Positions 55,720 through 63,944 are shown, counted from the first letter of the stretch. The stretch is DNA of 64,000 nucleotides from Pseudonocardia halophobica (GCF_027922425.1 NZ_BSFQ01000035.1:1-64000); one strand, 5' to 3'. Translations and numbers: made by a program. The notes: a model not told the origin generated them from the letters alone.

Positions 55720-57098
55720 GCAGTCTCCCAGGCCGGCAGCCGGGCCGGGGCGGGGGTGGTCGCGCCGGCCAGCGCCGCCGCGATCTCCCCCGCCCGCACC
55801 GCGACCGTGGAGAGCAGGGTCGAGGTGATGCCGTGGGTGTGCTCGGTCGCGCCCTGCACGAACAGCCCGACGTCGACGGGCCTGCCCTGCGGGGTCGCGC
55901 CCGTGGTCAGCCGGTAGTCGCGGCGGACCTCGGGGCGGCCGGCGTCGTCGCGGGTGCACGCGGCGGCGAGGGCGGGGTCGAGCAGCCACAAGGGGTCCGT
56001 GGGCCGGTACCCCGTGGCGTAGACGACGACGTCCGCGGTCAGCACGTCCCGCGCCCCGTCGATCAGCGACTCCACCGCGAGCTCGACCCGCTCGCCGGTG
56101 TCGACCACGTCGGCCACCCGGGACACGTTGTGGAAGCGCAGCCGCTCCCGCCCCGCGACCCGCTCGTGGTAGTGCCGCCGGTACAGCTCGGTGATCAGGT
56201 CCGGGTCGACCACGGAGTAGTTCGTGTTCGCGTGATAACCCATGATCATCTTCTTGACGGGGTCGGGCGCGGCGTAGAAGTCGTCGACCGCCGCCGGGTC
56301 GAAGATCCGGTTGGCGAACGAGCTGTCGTCCGCCGGGCTGTAGCCGTAGCGGGCGAACACCGCGTGCACCTCGGCGTCCGGGTAGGTCCGGTGCAGGTAG
56401 TCCACGGTCTCGGCGGCGCTCTGCCCGGCGCCCACCACCGCACAGCGCGCGGCGGTGCGCAGCTGCGGAGCCAGGTGGAGCAGGTCGCGGTTGTGCCAGA
56501 CCCGCGGCCCGAGCGTGACCCCGCGCGGGACGTTCGGCGTGAGTCCGGGGGCCAGCACGACGTTGCGCGCCCGGATCCGCACCGGCCCGCTGTCGGAGCG
56601 GAAGCCGACCACCTCGGCGAGCTCGACGGTCCCCTCACCCTCCACCGGCACGACCTCCGTGACCTCGGCGCCGTACTCGACCACGTTGGCGAACCGCGCG
56701 GCCGCCCACTCCAGGTAGTCGTGGAACTCCAGCCGGGTCGGGAACGCGCTGCCGTAGTTGATGAAGTCGACGAGCCGGTCCCGGTCGTGCAGGTAGGCGA
56801 GGAAGGTGAACGGGCTGGCCGGGTTCCGCAGCGTGACCAGGTCCTTGAGATACGAGATCTGCATCGTCGCGTCCTCGAGGAGCATCCCGCGGTGCCAGCC
56901 GAACCGCTCCTGCCGCTCGACGAACCGGTAGCTCAGCCGCTCGTCCGGCGGCGCCGCGGCGTTGCGCTCGGCCAGCGCGACCGCCAGCGCCAGGTTGGAC
57001 GGCCCGAACCCGATCCCGAGGACGTCGACCACCTCCACGCCGTCGGCCGCCCGCTCGGCGCGCGGGTGGTCGGGGGTGTTCGTGGGCGCGACGGTCAT
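55716..57098 (-). CDS. L-lysine/L-ornithine N-hydroxylase (IucD/SidA/PvdA family)
   Basis: A 460-residue flavin monooxygenase. The FAD motif is GIGFGPSNLALAVALAE (near residue 30), the NADPH motif VVGAGQSAAETVDYL (near 218) and the C-terminal D/ATGY-type motif VVYATGYRPTDPLWLL (near 358). FGWHRGMLLEDATMQISYLKDLVTLRNP (near 78) is the family's substrate-side block. It makes the N-hydroxy amino acid used for hydroxamate siderophores. ATG after GAGAGGA is preferred over an upstream start. An iron box lies 52 bp upstream. No NRPS or IucA/C-type synthetase follows, so assembly genes must be elsewhere. Confidence 0.92.
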   Translation of the reverse strand: MTVAPTNTPDHPRAERAADGVEVVDVLGIGFGPSNLALAVALAERNAAAPPDERLSYRFVERQERFGWHRGMLLEDATMQISYLKDLVTLRNPASPFTFLAYLHDRDRLVDFINYGSAFPTRLEFHDYLEWAAARFANVVEYGAEVTEVVPVEGEGTVELAEVVGFRSDSGPVRIRARNVVLAPGLTPNVPRGVTLGPRVWHNRDLLHLAPQLRTAARCAVVGAGQSAAETVDYLHRTYPDAEVHAVFARYGYSPADDSSFANRIFDPAAVDDFYAAPDPVKKMIMGYHANTNYSVVDPDLITELYRRHYHERVAGRERLRFHNVSRVADVVDTGERVELAVESLIDGARDVLTADVVVYATGYRPTDPLWLLDPALAAACTRDDAGRPEVRRDYRLTTGATPQGRPVDVGLFVQGATEHTHGITSTLLSTVAVRAGEIAAALAGATTPAPARLPAWETA

Positions 57099-57149
57099 CG
57101 TGTCCTCTCGGTGCCCGGCGTCAGGCACGGTCGGCAAGCCTCTCTTTAC

Positions 57150-57168
57150 TCAGGGCAGGCTAACTTTC
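57150..57168 (-). promoter_or_regulatory. IdeR/DmdR1-like iron box upstream of the N-hydroxylase
   Basis: On the minus strand GAAAGTTAGCCTGCCCTGA matches the consensus at 12 of 19 positions, with the central GTTAG and CCT blocks kept. It is 52 bp before the ATG. Confidence 0.5.
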
Positions 57169-57334
57169 CGATCTCCGGGACTCACGGCTCCGGGTGGGTG
57201 ATCCGGATCCCGCGTCGCCACGCTCCGTCGCCGTCGGACCGGAAACCGCTGGTCCGGCCGTGGACAGCGGTCTCCGGGGGCCGGCCCGCCCGAGCGCCCA
57301 CCGCCGAGCACTCGGGCGGACCGGCCGGAGCCCC

Positions 57335-57362
57335 GCCCGGGACCGTCGCGCAGGACCCGGGC
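57335..57362. terminator. Possible terminator of the repeat-protein gene
   Basis: GCCCGGG (57335) pairs with CCCGGGC (57356) over a 14-nt loop, 22 bp after the stop of the minus-strand gene. Confidence 0.45.
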
Positions 57363-57383
57363 GGAGCGTTCCCGGGCGGGCCC

Positions 57384-58019
57384 TCAGCCCTGCACGATCC
57401 CGGAGTTCGACGCGTCCGCCTGGGCGATCGACTGCTGCGTCGACCCCGAGAGGATGCCGCCGATGTTGATCGCCGGGCTCACGTCCAGGTCCAGCCCGAG
57501 CAGGCCGCCCTGCTGCGAGGCGAACCCGCCGGCACCCGGCCCGTCCTGCAGGATCCCGGAGTTGGACCGGTCGACCTGGCTGATCGACTGGCTCACCGGG
57601 CCGCCGCCGATGCCGCCGACGTTCACGCCCGGGCTCACGTCGAGCGCCGCGTCCACGAGGTCCCTGCTCTGGAATGCGGAGCCTGCGTAGCCGACCATCG
57701 ATTCCGCGCCGGGGTTCGTGCAGCCACCGCCTGACTGCACGATCCCCGAGTTGGCCTGGTCGGCCTGGACGACCTGCTGCGTGGTGGGCCCGTTGCCCAG
57801 CACGCCGCCGACGTTCAGGCCCGGGTTCACGCCGCCGTCGAGCCCGAGCAGCCCGCCGTCCTGGGTCGCGACCGGACCGGCGCCGTCGCAGTCGTGCCCG
57901 TGCCCGTGTCCGTGCCCGCCCGACTCGCCCGCGAACGCCATCCCGGACGCCGCCAGGGCGAACGGGAGGGCCAGTGCCCCGACCGTCGCCGTCCGACGAA
58001 CGGTGGTGCGCATCTGCAT
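57384..58019 (-). CDS. Secreted protein with three curli-like repeats
   Basis: A 211-residue exported protein. The signal peptide is residues 1-30 (ALALPFALAASGMAFA). A His/Gly segment (GGHGHGHGHDCDG) follows, then three repeats with the pattern [LD]xVxPxxNVGGxx then QxxxQxDxxNSGIxQ, ending QADQANSGIVQ, QVDRSNSGILQ and QADASNSGIVQ. The spacing Q-x4-N-x4-Q is one residue shorter than the Q-x4-N-x5-Q of curli amyloid repeats. It is not a chaplin or rodlin. ATG chosen after AGGGGAG. The role is unknown; a surface fibre or adhesin is inferred. Confidence 0.8.
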   Translation of the reverse strand: MQMRTTVRRTATVGALALPFALAASGMAFAGESGGHGHGHGHDCDGAGPVATQDGGLLGLDGGVNPGLNVGGVLGNGPTTQQVVQADQANSGIVQSGGGCTNPGAESMVGYAGSAFQSRDLVDAALDVSPGVNVGGIGGGPVSQSISQVDRSNSGILQDGPGAGGFASQQGGLLGLDLDVSPAINIGGILSGSTQQSIAQADASNSGIVQG

Positions 58020-58339
58020 GGAGGTCTCCCCTCTCAGGTTTCTCATGACCACCCGTCCGGTACGACAAAGGGGTTGCTCTGCGTGACCGATCGGGATGTC
58101 GAGAAGCTAGCGAGGTCCCTTCCGGACGGTCACCAGAGGGTGGCTGAGAGGTCACTGAGGCGAGTCATAACGATGTTATACACGCGTTCAACTGTCAACC
58201 AGCTCGACCCTGCGTGATCAGGTGAGTGCGTGCTGACCACGCTCAGTGAGATCCCGCGACGTTACGGCTCCGCTGCGAGAAGTCGGATTCCCCACGAAGA
58301 AGCAACCCGGGCGGGCGACGGTGCGTCCGAGATGTGGCG
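58020..58339. other. 320-bp intergenic region with long 5' leader
   Basis: It holds the promoter region of the repeat-protein gene (minus strand) and the 3' flank of the TetR gene. Its AT content is high for this window near 58160-58205. There is no supported gene. Confidence 0.6.
58166..58203 (-). promoter_or_regulatory. Promoter/operator of the repeat-protein gene
   Basis: On the minus strand TTGACA and TATAAC hexamers occur, though only 12 nt apart, so one may serve with another partner. ATAAC-GAT-GTTAT (58167-58179) is a perfect inverted repeat across the TATAAC box and may bind a repressor. The leader to the ATG is about 150 nt. Confidence 0.45.
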
Positions 58340-58963
58340 TCAGGTGGTCAGCAACGTCCTGACCAGGTCCTTCCACTGCGCCACCAGCGGATCGGTGGTG
58401 TGGTCGCGCGGATCGAAGGCGTAGGTCAGGGCGGCTCCGCGCATGCTCGTGAGCAGGATGTCGCGGAGCTGGCGGAAGCGCGGGTGCCCGGCGAGCTCCT
58501 CGCCGAACATGCGCGCCATCGACTCGCGGATCGCGGACCCCAGCCCGCGCTCGGTCGGGCGCAGCGCCCCGGCGATGTCCGGGTTGGACCGCGCGGCCGT
58601 CCACAGCTCGATCGCGGCCCAGAAGTGGGGCTCGGAGAAGCTCTCCCACAGCAGCTCCACGACCCGGTCGGCCCGCCGGCGGACGTCCCGGGTGCCCTCC
58701 TCGTCGAGCAGGCGCGTCAGGCGGTCCTCGGTGTCCTGCACGCGCTTGGCGGCGAGGTGCCCGGCGGCGGCGACCAGCAGCAGGTCGCGGGAGGGGAAGT
58801 GGTGCAGCAGGCGTCCGCGGGAGACGCCCGCGCCGGCCTGGATGGTGAGGGTGGTGGCGCCGGAGTAGCCGCCCTCGACGAGGGCGGCCACCGCGGCGTC
58901 CAGGATCCGGGCGCGGCTGTCGCTCGTGCGCTGCGCCCGGGTCCTGGGTTCGGTGCCCGTCAT
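58340..58963 (-). CDS. TetR/AcrR family regulator
   Basis: A 207-residue regulator. The helix-turn-helix SRARILDAAVAALVEGGYSGATTLTIQAGAGVSRGRLLHHFPSRDLLL covers residues about 16-63, typical of TetR. The C-terminal ligand domain (FWAAIELWTAARSNPDIAGAL near 113) is like fatty-acid-responsive members. It is the last gene of the thiolase-SDR-dehydrogenase unit (16 bp from the dehydrogenase), so it probably represses its own operon and responds to an acyl-CoA intermediate. Confidence 0.9.
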   Translation of the reverse strand: MTGTEPRTRAQRTSDSRARILDAAVAALVEGGYSGATTLTIQAGAGVSRGRLLHHFPSRDLLLVAAAGHLAAKRVQDTEDRLTRLLDEEGTRDVRRRADRVVELLWESFSEPHFWAAIELWTAARSNPDIAGALRPTERGLGSAIRESMARMFGEELAGHPRFRQLRDILLTSMRGAALTYAFDPRDHTTDPLVAQWKDLVRTLLTT

Positions 58964-58979
58964 GAGGTCACAGGCGAGG

Positions 58980-60131
58980 TCACAGGCCGAGGGAACGGCC
59001 GATGACCTCCTTCATGATCTCGGTGGTGCCGCCGTAGATGCGGGTGATCCGGGCGTCCGCGTACGCCTTCGCGATGGGGTACTCGTTCATGTACCCGTAG
59101 CCGCCGTGCAACTGCAGGCAGCGGTCGACGACCCGGCCCTGCAGCTCGGTGCACCAGTACTTGGCCTTGCTGGCGTCGACCGCGGTGAGGTCGTCCGCGT
59201 TGAGCGCGCGGATGCAGTCGTCGACGTAGTGCCAGGCCAGCTCGACCTCCGTGGCGATCTCGGCGAGCACGAACTTGGAGTTCTGGAACGAGCCGATCGG
59301 CTGGCCGAAGGCCTTGCGCTCCTTGACGTACTCCAGGGTCCAGTTCAGCGCGGCCTCCGCGGCCGCGACGCCCGCGACGGCGATCGACAGCCGCTCCTGC
59401 GGCAGCTTGGTGACCAGCTGCGTGAAGCCCTGCCCCTCCGACTCGCCCAGCAGGTTCGCGACCGGGACCCGGACGTCGGTGAACGACAGCTCCGCGGTGT
59501 CCTGGGCGTGCTGGCCGAGCTTGTCGAGGTTGCGGCCGCGCTCGAAGCCCTCCATCCCGCGCTCGAGCACGAGCAGGGACATGCCCTTGTGCTTCTGCGA
59601 CGGGTCGGTCTTCACCGCGGTGATCACCACATCGGCGTTGATCCCGTTGGTGATGAAGGTCTTCGCCCCGTTGACGACGTAGTGGTCGCCCTCGCGGCGA
59701 GCCGTCGTCGACATCGACGCGAGGTCGGAGCCGATGCCCGGCTCGGTCATCGCGATCGCGGTGATCAGGTCACCGGACACGATGCCGGGGAGCCAGCGCT
59801 TCTTCTGCTCCTCGTTCGCGTAGGTGAGGAAGTACGGCATGCAGATGTCGTTGTGCAGCGTCAGGCCGAGGCCCGAGCCGCCGCACCCGGCGCGCATGAG
59901 CTCCTCGATGACCACGGCGTTGAAGCGGAAGTCCTTGACCCCGCCGCCGCCGTACTCCTCGGGCACGTCCATGCCGAGGAAGCCGTTCTTCCCCGCCTTC
60001 GCGAACACCTCCCGCGGGACGATGCTGTCCCGGTTCCACTGCTCGTCGTGGGGGGCGATCTCGACCTCGACGAACTTCCGGAACGACTCCCGGAAGGCCT
60101 CGTGGTCGCTGTCGTAGAGGGTGCGCTTCAT
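58980..60131 (-). CDS. Acyl-CoA dehydrogenase (LCAD-like)
   Basis: A 383-residue FAD enzyme. Family signatures are IAMTEPGIGSDLASMST (near residue 124) and QLHGGYGYMNEYPIAKAYADARITRIYGGTTEIMKEVIGR near the end. IYGGT, rather than IYEGT, means that the base in that position is absent, as in long-chain and isovaleryl types that use a Glu on helix G (a candidate is in the ATEVELAWHYVDD helix). It introduces the alpha-beta double bond into an acyl-CoA. It is 12 bp after the SDR gene and 16 bp before the TetR gene. Confidence 0.92.
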   Translation of the reverse strand: MKRTLYDSDHEAFRESFRKFVEVEIAPHDEQWNRDSIVPREVFAKAGKNGFLGMDVPEEYGGGGVKDFRFNAVVIEELMRAGCGGSGLGLTLHNDICMPYFLTYANEEQKKRWLPGIVSGDLITAIAMTEPGIGSDLASMSTTARREGDHYVVNGAKTFITNGINADVVITAVKTDPSQKHKGMSLLVLERGMEGFERGRNLDKLGQHAQDTAELSFTDVRVPVANLLGESEGQGFTQLVTKLPQERLSIAVAGVAAAEAALNWTLEYVKERKAFGQPIGSFQNSKFVLAEIATEVELAWHYVDDCIRALNADDLTAVDASKAKYWCTELQGRVVDRCLQLHGGYGYMNEYPIAKAYADARITRIYGGTTEIMKEVIGRSLGL

Positions 60132-60143
60132 GTCGGGAACTCC

Positions 60144-60905
60144 CTACCGCGGGGCCATGCGGATGGCGCCGTCGAGGCGGATGACCTCGCCGTTGAGCAT
60201 CGGGTTCGCCACGATGTGCGCGGCGAGCAGACCGTACTCGCTCGGCTTACCCAGCCGGGCCGGGTGCGGCACCTGCTTGCCCAGCGACTCCTTGGCCTCC
60301 TCGGGCAGGCCGCCCAGCAGCGGGGTCTCGAACAGCCCCGGCGCGATGGTGTTGACCCGGATCTGCGCGCTCGCGAGGTCGCGGGCGATCGGCAGCGTCA
60401 TGCCGACGACACCGCCCTTCGACGCCGAGTAGGCCGCCTGGCCGATCTGGCCCTCGAAGGCCGCGACCGAGGCCGTGTTGATGATGACGCCGCGCTCGCC
60501 GTCGACCGGGTCGGTCTGCGCGATGCGCTCGGCGGCCAGCCGGATCACGTTGAACGTGCCGATCAGGTTGACCGTGACGACCTTGGTGAAGGCGTCGAGC
60601 GGGAACGCGCCCTGCTTGCCGACGGTCTTGATCGCGTTGCCGATGCCGGCGCAGTTGACCGCGACGCGCAGCGTGCCCAGCTCGGCGGCGACGTCGAGCG
60701 CCGCGGTGACCTGTGCCTCGTCGGTCACGTCGGCCGCGACGAACCGGGCCTTCTCGCCCAGCTTCTCGGCGATCTCGGCGCCCTGCGACGACGGCAGGTC
60801 GACGATCACGACCGACGCGCCGGCGTCGAGCAGGGTCTCGGCGGTGGCGAGGCCGAGACCGGAGGCCCCGCCGGTGACGAGCGCGACCTGTCCGGTGATG
60901 TCCAT
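60144..60905 (-). CDS. SDR oxidoreductase (3-hydroxyacyl-CoA dehydrogenase type II-like)
   Basis: A 253-residue short-chain dehydrogenase. The cofactor motif TGGASGLGLATAE is near residue 10, with Asp after beta-2 (VIVDLP) indicating NAD. NCAGIG is near 86, and the catalytic Ser-Tyr-Lys are in INTASVAAFEG and AAYSASKGG (near 142 and 155). The overall sequence is like human HSD17B10-type 3-hydroxyacyl-CoA dehydrogenases. With the dehydrogenase and thiolase on either side it supplies the third step of beta-oxidation. The start is ATG. Confidence 0.9.
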   Translation of the reverse strand: MDITGQVALVTGGASGLGLATAETLLDAGASVVIVDLPSSQGAEIAEKLGEKARFVAADVTDEAQVTAALDVAAELGTLRVAVNCAGIGNAIKTVGKQGAFPLDAFTKVVTVNLIGTFNVIRLAAERIAQTDPVDGERGVIINTASVAAFEGQIGQAAYSASKGGVVGMTLPIARDLASAQIRVNTIAPGLFETPLLGGLPEEAKESLGKQVPHPARLGKPSEYGLLAAHIVANPMLNGEVIRLDGAIRMAPR

Positions 60906-60985
60906 GGGGTGAGGAACCTCCAGCTCGGTGGGGGAAGTGACGAGGGCGCGGCACCGGTCGGCGCCGCGCCCTCGACGAATGGGGG

Positions 60986-62134
60986 TCAGAGCAGCTCGAG
61001 GATGGTGGCGTTGGCCTGGCCGCCGCCCTCGCACATCGTCTGCAGGCCGTAGCGGATCCCGTTGTCGCGCATGTGGTGGACCAGCGTGGTCATGATCCGC
61101 GCGCCGGAGCCGCCCAGCGGGTGGCCCAGGGCGATCGCACCGCCGTTGGGGTTGAGCGCCTTGACGTCCGCGCCCTCGATGTCCGCCAGCCACGCCATCG
61201 GCACCGGGGCGAACGCCTCGTTGACCTCGAAGGCGCCGATCTCGTCGATCTTGAGGCCGGACTTCGCGAGCGCCTTCTGGGTGGCCGGGATCGGCGCGGT
61301 CAGCATGATGACCGGGTCGGCACCGGCGAGGACGGCGGTGTGTACCCGGGCGATCGGGGTGAGGCCGAGCTCCGCGGCCTTCTCCGACGTGGTCATCAGC
61401 AGCGCGGCCGAGCCGTCCGAGATCTGGGAGGCGTTGCCGGCGTGGATCACGCCGTCCTCCTTGAAGACCGTCTTCAGCTTGGCCAGGCCCTCGACCGAGC
61501 CGCCGGGGCGGATGCCCTCGTCCTGGCTGATCACGGTGCCGTCGGGCAGCGTGACCGGGGCGATCTGGCTCTCGAACCGGCCCGAGGACTGGGCGGCGGC
61601 GGCCTTCTCGTGGCTGCCGATCGCGAACTCGTCGAGCTGGGTGCGGGAGAAGCCCCACTGCTCGGCGATCATCTCGGCGCCGATGCCCTGGTTCGGGAAG
61701 ACACCGTCGTAGCGGGCGAGGAACTTCTCGCCGAACGGGTTCTGGCCGTTGGACGAGGAGCCCATCGGCACCCGGGACATCGACTCGACGCCACCGGCCA
61801 CGACGACGTCGTACTGGCCCGCGATCAGGCCGGCGGCCGCGAAGTGCACGGACTGCTGCGAGGACCCGCACTGGCGGTCCACGGTCACGCCGGTGACGGT
61901 CTCCGGGAACCCGGCCGCGAGCGCGGCGGTGCGGCCGATGTCCATGGTCTGCTCGCCGACCTGGGACACACAGCCCCAGATGACGTCCTCGATCACGGCG
62001 GGGTCGACGCCCGACCGCTCGGCCAGCGAGGTCAGGACGTGCGCCGACAGGTCGGCGGGGTGGATGCCGGACAGGCCGCCGTTGCGCTTGCCGACGGGGG
62101 TGCGCACGGCTTCGACGATGACTGCATCACGCAC
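60986..62134 (-). CDS. Thiolase (acetyl-CoA acyltransferase)
   Basis: A 382-residue thiolase. The nucleophile Cys is in VTVDRQCGSSQQSVHFAA (near residue 88), His in GHPLGGSGARI (near 340) and the second Cys in MCEGGGQANATIL near the C-terminus. It cleaves 3-ketoacyl-CoA with CoA. The start is GTG, preceded by AAGGAGC, an ideal ribosome site; upstream in-frame sequence is Arg-rich and unlikely to be translated. It is the first gene of the operon thiolase, SDR, acyl-CoA dehydrogenase, TetR. An enoyl-CoA hydratase is missing from this operon and may be supplied by the crotonases elsewhere in the window. Confidence 0.93.
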   Translation of the reverse strand: MRDAVIVEAVRTPVGKRNGGLSGIHPADLSAHVLTSLAERSGVDPAVIEDVIWGCVSQVGEQTMDIGRTAALAAGFPETVTGVTVDRQCGSSQQSVHFAAAGLIAGQYDVVVAGGVESMSRVPMGSSSNGQNPFGEKFLARYDGVFPNQGIGAEMIAEQWGFSRTQLDEFAIGSHEKAAAAQSSGRFESQIAPVTLPDGTVISQDEGIRPGGSVEGLAKLKTVFKEDGVIHAGNASQISDGSAALLMTTSEKAAELGLTPIARVHTAVLAGADPVIMLTAPIPATQKALAKSGLKIDEIGAFEVNEAFAPVPMAWLADIEGADVKALNPNGGAIALGHPLGGSGARIMTTLVHHMRDNGIRYGLQTMCEGGGQANATILELL

Positions 62135-62233
62135 GGTCGAGCTCCTTGTCTCGCGGGTGAGGTCGCAGCGGACTGCTGCCGACGGTGCCCGCGCGGAGCG
62201 CCGTCGCCTTCCCCGCACCGTAGCAGCGAAACA

Positions 62234-62278
62234 GTCAGTTCTGACCGCCCGGAGGTGTGGCGTACAGAACACTCGTTC
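62234..62278. promoter_or_regulatory. Two inverted repeats upstream of the thiolase operon
   Basis: GTCAG-TT-CTGAC lies at 62234-62245 and GAAC-ACTC-GTTC at 62267-62278, both 100-145 bp upstream of the thiolase start. They are candidate operators of the operon's own TetR protein. Confidence 0.45.
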
Positions 62279-62436
62279 AGATCGCCTGGTCAGTGCAGTC
62301 TGCGAGAACGCCGAGGGCCGGCGGACGGGGTGTGTGAGGCGTTGCGCGGCAGCTCCGGGCAGCGCTTCGCTCGACTACGAGCGGAGGTCGGCGGCGAGTC
62401 GGCCGGGGCAGTGCGACAGGCGCGTCTCGTCTCGGT

Positions 62437-62625
62437 GATCGCCGAAGGTGTGCGCGCAGGGCTCCTTGACCCGCCACCACTGCACGGAAGCGCTAGTTAC
62501 GGCACCAGCCGCGCCGCACGACTGTGCCGACAGCACCTGATGATCGCCACTGGTGTGCACGTGCGGCTGGTCGAGCTGTCCCCGCTGCACGCAGTCGCCG
62601 ATCATGTGTGGAGAGGCTTTGATCA
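62437..62625. repeat. Degenerate repeats of about 52 bp in a gene-free stretch
   Basis: On the minus strand a core like CACACC-N3-GGCGATCA recurs at plus-strand positions near 62437-62455, 62541-62558 and 62600-62612. The spacing is about 104 and 53 bp, consistent with a decayed 52-bp tandem array. The whole stretch 62135-62783 (649 bp) has no convincing gene. Confidence 0.5.
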
Positions 62626-62634
62626 ACCCGCGCG

Positions 62635-62700
62635 CTGCCGGAACTCGCGACTCGCGCTGCCGGAACTCGCGACTCGCGCTACCGGAACTCGCGACTCGCG
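62635..62700. repeat. Three tandem copies of a 22-bp repeat
   Basis: Copies at 62635-62656, 62657-62678 and 62679-62700 are identical except for one G-to-A change in the third. Each unit contains CCGGAACTCGCGACTCGCG, itself with an internal ACTCGCG duplication. The array lies 84 bp beyond the stop of the ABC binding-protein gene. Confidence 0.9.
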
Positions 62701-62724
62701 GACAGCAGCTCCGGGAGGCCGCGA

Positions 62725-62751
62725 GGCGCCCGGGCCGCTCGCCCGGGCGCC
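62725..62751. terminator. Terminator of the ABC binding-protein gene
   Basis: A perfect 11-bp stem (GGCGCCCGGGC and complement) with loop CGCTC lies 33 bp after the stop. Confidence 0.8.
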
Positions 62752-62783
62752 CCGTCTCAGCGGATCGTCGTTGCAGCCGGCGG

Positions 62784-63944
62784 TCAGTTGCCGCCGGGGT
62801 TGAGGGTGACGGTCTCGGGCTGGTAGCTCGTGCCCACGACGTCGACCCCCTCGCCCTTGAGCATGTCGATCGCCTTGGTCACGTAGTCGTTGCTGTAGGC
62901 CTCGGGGTCGGGGTCCTTGGTGAGCACGGTCTGGCCGTCGGCGTTGACCGCGGTACGGGCGACGTTCACCGTCTGCGCCCAGGCCGCCGGGTCGATCGTG
63001 CCGGCGCCCGCGGCGGGCGAGGGCCAGATCAGCTTGTTGACCTCGTTGACCTGCCACAGCTGGTGGCTGGCGCCGAGCTTCGACCCGGCCTTGACCACGA
63101 TGTCGCGGCAGGCGGCGACGTTGTCCCGGCAGTACGCCCAGCCCTTGATCGACGCCGCGACGAAGCGCACCGTCCGGTCCTGGTAGGCGGGGTCGGAGAG
63201 CTTGTCGGTGCTCGCCCAGATCGCGTCCTGCAGCATCGCGGTGCCGTCGGTGTTCCAGTCGACGACCGTGAAGTCCGACGGCTGGTACAGCTGCCCCGTC
63301 GCCGGGTTCTGCGCCTCGAGGACCTGCGCGTACTCGTTGTAGGACATGGCCTGCGCCGCGTCGATCTCGCCCGAGAGCAGCGCCTGCATGTCGAACTGCT
63401 GCTGCACGAGCGTCACGTCGGAGGGCTTGAGGCCGGCCTTGGTCATGCCCGCGAACAGCTCGAACTCGTTGCCGAAACCCCAGTTGCCGATCTTCTTCCC
63501 GGCGAACTGCCCGGGCTGGGTGATGCCCTTGTCCGCGAACGCCACCTGCCGGGTGCCGGAGCGCTGGAAGATCTGCGCGACGTCCGTGATCGCGGCGCCC
63601 TGCTCCCGCGAGGCGAGGGCCTTGGGCACCCAGGCGATCGCATAGTCCGCCTGGCCCTGCGCCAGCACCGTCTGCGGGACGATGTCGACACCGCCTTCCT
63701 TGATCCGGACGTCGAGCCCCTTCTCCCGGTAGTAGCCCTGGTCGATCGCGGCCAGGTAGCCCGCGAACTGGCCCTGGGTGAACCACTGCAGCTGCAGGGT
63801 CACCGGCTGCAGACCGCCGGCCGCGGTGGTGGCGCCACCGGAGGCCTGCTGGCCGGCGGGCGTGGTGGAACAGGCGGCGAGCACGACGGCCGCGGCGGCG
63901 CCGATCGCCGCCAGGGCCGTGCGGCCGAAACGGGGTCTCTTCAC
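62784..63944 (-). CDS. ABC substrate-binding lipoprotein, NMT1/SsuA type
   Basis: A 386-residue binding protein. The signal peptide carries a lipobox, VVLAAC (Cys near residue 25). TLQLQWFTQGQFAGYLAAIDQGYYREKGLDVRIKEGG (near 49) and LAQGQADYAIAWVPKALASREQG (near 93) identify the NMT1/THI5-like fold, whose members bind sulfonates, nitrate, pyrimidines or thiamine precursors. It captures one of these outside the membrane for an ABC importer. The GTG start overlaps the stop of the upstream gene (GTGA), so it ends a transporter operon that continues beyond the window. Confidence 0.9.
   Translation of the reverse strand: MKRPRFGRTALAAIGAAAAVVLAACSTTPAGQQASGGATTAAGGLQPVTLQLQWFTQGQFAGYLAAIDQGYYREKGLDVRIKEGGVDIVPQTVLAQGQADYAIAWVPKALASREQGAAITDVAQIFQRSGTRQVAFADKGITQPGQFAGKKIGNWGFGNEFELFAGMTKAGLKPSDVTLVQQQFDMQALLSGEIDAAQAMSYNEYAQVLEAQNPATGQLYQPSDFTVVDWNTDGTAMLQDAIWASTDKLSDPAYQDRTVRFVAASIKGWAYCRDNVAACRDIVVKAGSKLGASHQLWQVNEVNKLIWPSPAAGAGTIDPAAWAQTVNVARTAVNADGQTVLTKDPDPEAYSNDYVTKAIDMLKGEGVDVVGTSYQPETVTLNPGGN

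Noticed and set aside
57384..58019. Chaplin or rodlin
   Set aside because: There is no chaplin Cys-containing domain and no rodlin sequence pattern. The repeats are Gln/Asn/Ser-based.
62635..62700. CRISPR array
   Set aside because: The three 22-bp units are directly adjacent with no spacers, and no cas genes are present.
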